64,000 nucleotides of DNA from Varroa destructor (lineage: Eukaryota > Arthropoda > Arachnida > Mesostigmata > Varroidae): assembly GCF_002443255.2 (NCBI RefSeq), contig NW_019211455.1:27330033-27394032 (forward strand). Direction: 5' to 3'. Positions 59,101-64,000 of the stretch are shown piece by piece. Position 1 is the stretch's first letter. The number at the start of each line of letters is the position of its first letter. The notes beneath the pieces were generated by a model. That model worked only from the letters and a program-made list of their open reading frames with translations. It made no database searches and was not told where the DNA came from. Both the position numbers and the translations under genes were made by a program.

Positions 59101-60188
59101 AAGACATGCGAACAACAGCTCTGATTGAAGGCTTATTGTGCGGCCGGCTGAGTGTATCTTTGGGCACTCCCGAAAATATCTAGACGAAAGAGCGGATAAC
59201 TACAGCAGTAGCCGTTGGAGGCTATTGGAGAATTCAGGCAAAGACGATTCAACTGTTTGCGAGGTCTCAAGATTTAGTTAAATTATATAGAACAGTTAGC
59301 CACCGATGATATGAAATAGCAAAGAAAATGGTATTCGTATCTAGCGCTCCTGTTTGTTCTCCTTCTCTTCTTCTCCTGATTTTTGTATTCATTTGAATTA
59401 GGTAAAAAGGGCGTAATTCGCTTCGCGTGTCTTGAAGTGCGTTAAGTCCGTACACTATGGCTCTACAAAGTTTAATTATCCATTGGATTAAATGAATAGA
59501 GAACTGTGAGAAATTTCACATTGTACTGGTTCATGTTGAAATCACGATCAATAGATCATTAAATTCATAAGGTTAATATCTACTAGAGATATATAGAAAA
59601 GGTGGCGCCTGGTTAGACTACTTCGTTTCCAGTAAAAGAAAAAAAAGTAGGTTTATAAAATAAATACTATCGCACCTTCTGATTTTTTTAAATTGTGGGT
59701 TTATTTTCGAAAGTTAAAAAATACTGGCGAGCATTAAACGCATTACTTGACATTTCCAAGGCTTTTTTGCCTGAGAGATACTTTAGAAGAAGGCCATTTT
59801 CTTGTGATCAGTCTTCCTTGTGTGACTAGTACATACAAAGTAGAAAAACAGGAACCAGTAGATCTTCCCTCGATTCCCCTCGAGCCATTTCGTCGCTCCA
59901 AAATTCTTAGCAACTTGCCGCTGCCTACAGTTATGTCTGGCGACATAATGGTAGTTGGAGCTGTTCTAAGTTTGGGAATCTGGCAGGTTTTTTCATCCCT
60001 ATCTCTTGGGAGTTCAGTGGCTCACTTCGAGCTTGTGCGGCTAAACGCCGACAAGATGAACCCGTGACGTCCAGCGCGCTTACCACCGCCGGTTGTAGCC
60101 AAGTGGAGTTCCGCCTGGAACCCAAACCCTTGCAACGGTTTGTAGTCGCCTACGCCTCTCCGTCGAGGTTCGTCGGCGCAGTATTGGA
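56153..60188. other. Intergenic stretch without supported genes
   Basis: Beyond the retrotransposon relic there is a short CA-rich microsatellite at 58380-58427. Several GC-richer overlapping open frames (58635-59098 minus, 59747-60067 plus) have no recognisable domain. Confidence 0.5.
58380..58427. repeat. CA-rich microsatellite (imperfect)
   Basis: Imperfect runs of CACACA with interruptions (AAACACACACACACTCACAC and similar). On the minus strand it reads as alternating TG. Confidence 0.9.
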
Positions 60189-60513
60189 TCATCTTCGTTC
60201 AGTTCTATAGGCAGACTTTCCTTTCCCTATACACTCCTGTTGTCGTTGAAGTACCCGATACTCGATCCACGACGGCTTGCCAACGGTCGTCAAGTGATTC
60301 CGAAAGCGCACTAGCAGCTCCGCTTTCTCAGCATGTCTCCCGCTGTGTCTGAGCCCTTGAGCCCTTTGCTGCTTTTCGACTTCTCGGTGACTCCTTATTG
60401 CTGCCACGACAGGCAGGCATGCTTTCCCTCATGGATCCGAAGTCGAAGTCAGTGAGAGACGGACGATCTTCCCAGGAGTTGGTACCACGATTCTCCCTAG
60501 GGCCTATACCCAT
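60189..60513 (-). pseudogene. Possible second non-LTR retrotransposon fragment
   Basis: Two minus frames that together cover this stretch are rich in Arg, Lys and Glu. One ends LVRFRNHLTTVGKPSWIEYR then LQRQQECIGKGKSAYRTE. This resembles the basic W..Y...R..Y...I.KAK..Y linker between endonuclease and reverse transcriptase in Jockey/CR1-type elements. There is no catalytic motif to confirm it, and it is frame-broken. It could equally be unrelated low-complexity sequence. Confidence 0.25.
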
Positions 60514-63500
60514 ACTCTAGCACAATTTCTTTCTCTGCCTACCGCCCATCTTAGCCTAATGGCGTCATCGTCGATTTATTCTTCCGTCTCGATCTCCAGC
60601 CGTTACACCCAACCCCCTATATTATTACCCACTATCTCATTTGATGACTTGAATACATTATCTAAGTGAGAAAATGATCCTTAGACGTCGAAGCTAAAAG
60701 TATATGAAATGTACGCGATCAAGTACGAATATGAACACGCATATCCTAGTGTATTTACTATTTTTTTTTGTTTTTGCATCAAAATGTGTACCCGTTTAGT
60801 TGGGCAGGTTACTAAAATCTAGCATCCCACATACAAACATTAATGTTCCTGAAGCATTGATCGCACTCTAGATTCTGTCAATTGGCGCCTAAACTCGGCG
60901 CCCCCTCGATGGCGATATTTGCCATCAAAGCCTTTATTCTTTACTATGTTTTTGTTACCTAACACTAAATTACCAAGGTCACGTTCGAAGCCTTCAAATG
61001 TCCAATACACAAACAGACACATACGAAAAAAAGAAACGAGATAAACGAAGGCATACGGGTTGCATTGTTTGAACTAACTAAAAGTTAATGTAGGTTTTCT
61101 TAAAGATCCTCTGTGAATTAGTTTGCACTTAAAAATTAAAAAAATGCCCAGATTTAGCTGTATTTAACTTGCTCTTCAAACTAAACGCCTGTAGTCCGTG
61201 TGAAGCACGATCTCCGCATTAAAGATAAAAGCTTATCAAGACCATGTTGAATTGCCACAGTGAATACCCACTTCGCGGGCCCTAGCACACATAACTGTCA
61301 CTTTCTCAGCGCGGATGGGTTTCGTTATTTCTCTCGGATTCTAAGCTCCAAATGCGACGTTTCCATTTGCTCAGGTGGCCATTCGCGAAAAAAAAACGCA
61401 CTTTATAAAATTGTCAAGTTTTACCGTAAACACCCTCCTTAAATTCAGCTCGTTTTGGCACCGTGAGCCACTCCCAATTAGACTCTTCGTACATTATTGT
61501 GCCATTGAGGTGGCAATCTGCTTCATTAGTCGCGGACAGCTTATACTGTAGTATAAGGGTAGAATGCCCTGTGATAGACACATATACCAAACGTAATACG
61601 TATATGTCGTGTTAAAATTAGAAGCGATCTCATCAAGTAGAGACTTAGAGAGAAGAAGTTGTACGGTGAGTGCGACCCCAAAAACGTGAATTCTCGTTAG
61701 GGCATTCTCAAACAAGGAAGTCCAAGTAAGTCACGCTTTAAGTTAGCAGGTTGTTACTGGCACCGACCTAACGAGAAGTGGTAAGTAAAATAAAGTATCC
61801 TCAATTTTGTGGTCGTATTGGCCTTTCTTCCCAAATGATTTTCCCATACACCAATCTGACCTACTAAACCATGGCCTTGTTAGCTATTCGTTCGAAACCT
61901 GCCGCAGTGCTCCTTTCAGAATGATACAGAGCTGTATATTTAGCGATATTTAACTTAGTCCTAGGTATTACAGTTATGTCAAATTAACGACATGTATTTC
62001 AGCCGCGTGCCCGTACCGTTACCTTGCTGGAGAATATCAATTTTATTTAACACGTTTATTGAACACACGAGTTATTTAGTGGAGAAGACTCAGCTTGCCA
62101 AAAATACACTGACAAGTCGCAGTTCGTGACCCCTCGATGGATATCGCTTTGAAATGATACTAAGCACAATTCATAGTGTACGTTGACGTCGGTCAGGAGA
62201 CGAGGTGCGACTTACACAATCAACGGGGCTCATATACTTCAAAGCATTTGGGAGCACCTGACAGAATTGCATGTCAATGAAGAAGTTTTCTGCTGTCGAC
62301 TAGGGAATCGTCAAGGATGAAAAACAAGTGGATTTCTCTGGCGTACTTCTTAAATAAACTGACAGAAATAAATTCACTCTCGAGTGCTCGAGGAGCCGTT
62401 GGGTTCATGGATAATGAAAGCGTTCCGACGTTTAGTCCTAACCTAATTCGAAATCATTCATTTAAGTTAGGCCTATCAAACTTCTGCCAGGAACCCAGAT
62501 TCAATGGTATGCGCGAAGTTATTTTTGGCAGTTAACCGCGTGTTAGGTATTAGGTGCCAACGAAATTGCCAAAGATAGTTTTCCAGTGCGGAATACTCCG
62601 ATGCCAAAGTGCGCAAGGGAAAAATAGAATAATATATAAAAATTTAATTGTATTATGATGTACAGCAAAGGGGAACTCGTTGGGCACGAGGTATTGGCGC
62701 CTTCAATCTGATTGTATGCACGGAACAAAAATGTACATCAAAATAGGAATATCTAGGTTTATAAGCTAACCTTGTGGACCAAATCAATTGTACCGATTCT
62801 GAGCACGGCACAGAAGTAAGCCTGACCTATCCCTGTCCACGGTGCCATCCCGTTTATTCATATGGTTCAATAGGATGCCGATGATCACACTCACTATTTC
62901 TCGCCTAATTTTTATTCTCTCACCTAATACACCTATAAAAAGAAAACCATCGACAGAGCCAGTTTAATTTAAAGAAGACCTTTTGCTATTCATACAAAGA
63001 TATTACAGGTATAATAGGGAAGTAATTTGCTGTCAAACGTACGACAATGGCCTGTTGCCACGATAGTGCCATTTAGTTTCCACGACATTTGGCAGGACGT
63101 CTATCATGGTCTGAAACAAATATGATCTAGGGAACGAACCTAAATCGAACCCCCTTACATAATGGTAAAATCACAGTCGTTTAAATTCCACATCTCGATA
63201 ACAGAAGACAAAAACGTTAGAGGTTTCCTAGCACGGCCCTACGTTCATCCAATTGTCCTACATAAGGCCGATTCGGCCAGACGAATATTAGCCCAGCTGA
63301 AGAGTGCGTCAGCTGCATACTGACGCAACAGTATAATACCGTTGCTCGTTAAGCTGTTGGAAGCTGCACCGATAAACACGCCAAAGAATCTAACGGATGA
63401 AACAATTATTGATGTACAATTACTTTTGATGAGCTTTGGAGCCTGTCTATGTCGAAATAAGTTATTCGAACATAGCTAAGATATCGTCTTTAGATGAATG

Positions 63501-63517
63501 AATACTATGAAGACAAT
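60514..63517. other. Intergenic stretch without supported genes
   Basis: Small segments with good splice consensus occur near 61620-61790 (for example cag|GTTGTTACTGG to AAGTG|GTAAGT) but are too short to support a gene. No repeat of note. Confidence 0.5.
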
Positions 63518-63519
63518 TA

Positions 63520-63644
63520 ACACGTGTAACATCTAACGGTTTCGATACGTATAGCAGATGTAGAAACCAGAATATATATATATACATATATATATATATG
63601 TTCCTACATCTGCTATACCTATCGAAACCATTAGGTGTTATATG

Positions 63645-63647
<3 letters not shown>
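63520..63647. repeat. Long imperfect inverted repeat around an AT-rich loop
   Basis: Arms 63528-63566 and 63601-63639 are reverse complements at 35 of 39 positions, and weaker pairing continues outward for about 8 bases. The 34-base centre is mostly alternating AT and can itself pair, giving one hairpin of about 130 nt. It may be a MITE-like palindrome or a small-RNA precursor. There is no target-site duplication I can call. Confidence 0.85.

Positions 63648-63680
<33 letters not shown>
63648..63680. repeat. TA-rich microsatellite
   Basis: A near-continuous alternating TA tract with one C interruption follows immediately after the long inverted repeat. Confidence 0.9.
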
Positions 63681-64000
63681 GTAGGTCAGTATTCGAGCAA
63701 ACAACGTTAACCCGATAATCCAGTTTTGTCATTTCAAAATAGACGTCATCGACTGGCTGTGCACAAGACCACTAATCCCCCTTTTTATGTAGCCCTCTAC
63801 TATGCAGACTCATCTCGCCCCAACCATCCAAACCATCAATCCGTTGACTGCAAATGTGTGAACAAATTTCTAAAGTACTGAAATAGTTATCCTTTTTATC
63901 TTGGTAATACTAACGAAGAGTGTCACTCGATTTTAGGTTTAGATTTGATTTTCAGTCGTTATCGCCAACGCCTGCTTCGAAAATTACGCGGCAACTGCGC

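Overview
The window looks like an arthropod nuclear genome, possibly a chelicerate such as a mite or tick. The evidence is an AT-rich background, short protein-coding exons separated by introns of about 50 bp to 2.8 kb, GT-AG splice sites, AATAAA signals, and short CCTAA/TTAGG-type tracts (39281-39300, 44891-44916) resembling the arthropod telomere repeat. There are no operons or bacterial features. Most open reading frames longer than 60 codons are no longer than chance allows at this base composition, so genes were called by joining exons whose splice phases agree and whose translation matches a protein family.

Three genes are well supported. (1) A KIF12-type kinesin on the minus strand (motor exons 8411 to 722, possible 5' exons up to 9842) runs off the left edge; the complete motor domain can be read across eight exons. 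(2) A single-exon, secreted, two-EF-hand MCFD2-like gene (6931-7413, plus strand) lies inside the 2.6-kb intron of the kinesin, in antisense. (3) A nine-exon Gfo/Idh/MocA-family oxidoreductase of the myo-inositol 2-dehydrogenase type (51463 to 44315, minus; possible start exon at 51786) can be followed from the NAD-binding glycine loop to the stop codon, with a poly(A) signal downstream. Both multi-exon genes appear to use a GC-AG intron.

Weaker gene calls are the 3' end of an unrecognised plus-strand gene (33306-34071, with AATAAA), a candidate 50-residue membrane protein (39323-39682) and a candidate multi-exon plus-strand gene between 22242 and 25119. A decayed non-LTR retrotransposon reverse transcriptase lies at 55373-56152, and a second possible fragment lies at 60189-60513.

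The rest is intergenic or intronic DNA with microsatellites, homopolymer runs (including 15 consecutive G) and a set of tight, near-perfect inverted repeats (15391, 26028, 40069, 43737, 63520) that no gene explains. I found no convincing tRNA, rRNA or CRISPR array, and no clear sign of an undescribed multi-gene system.
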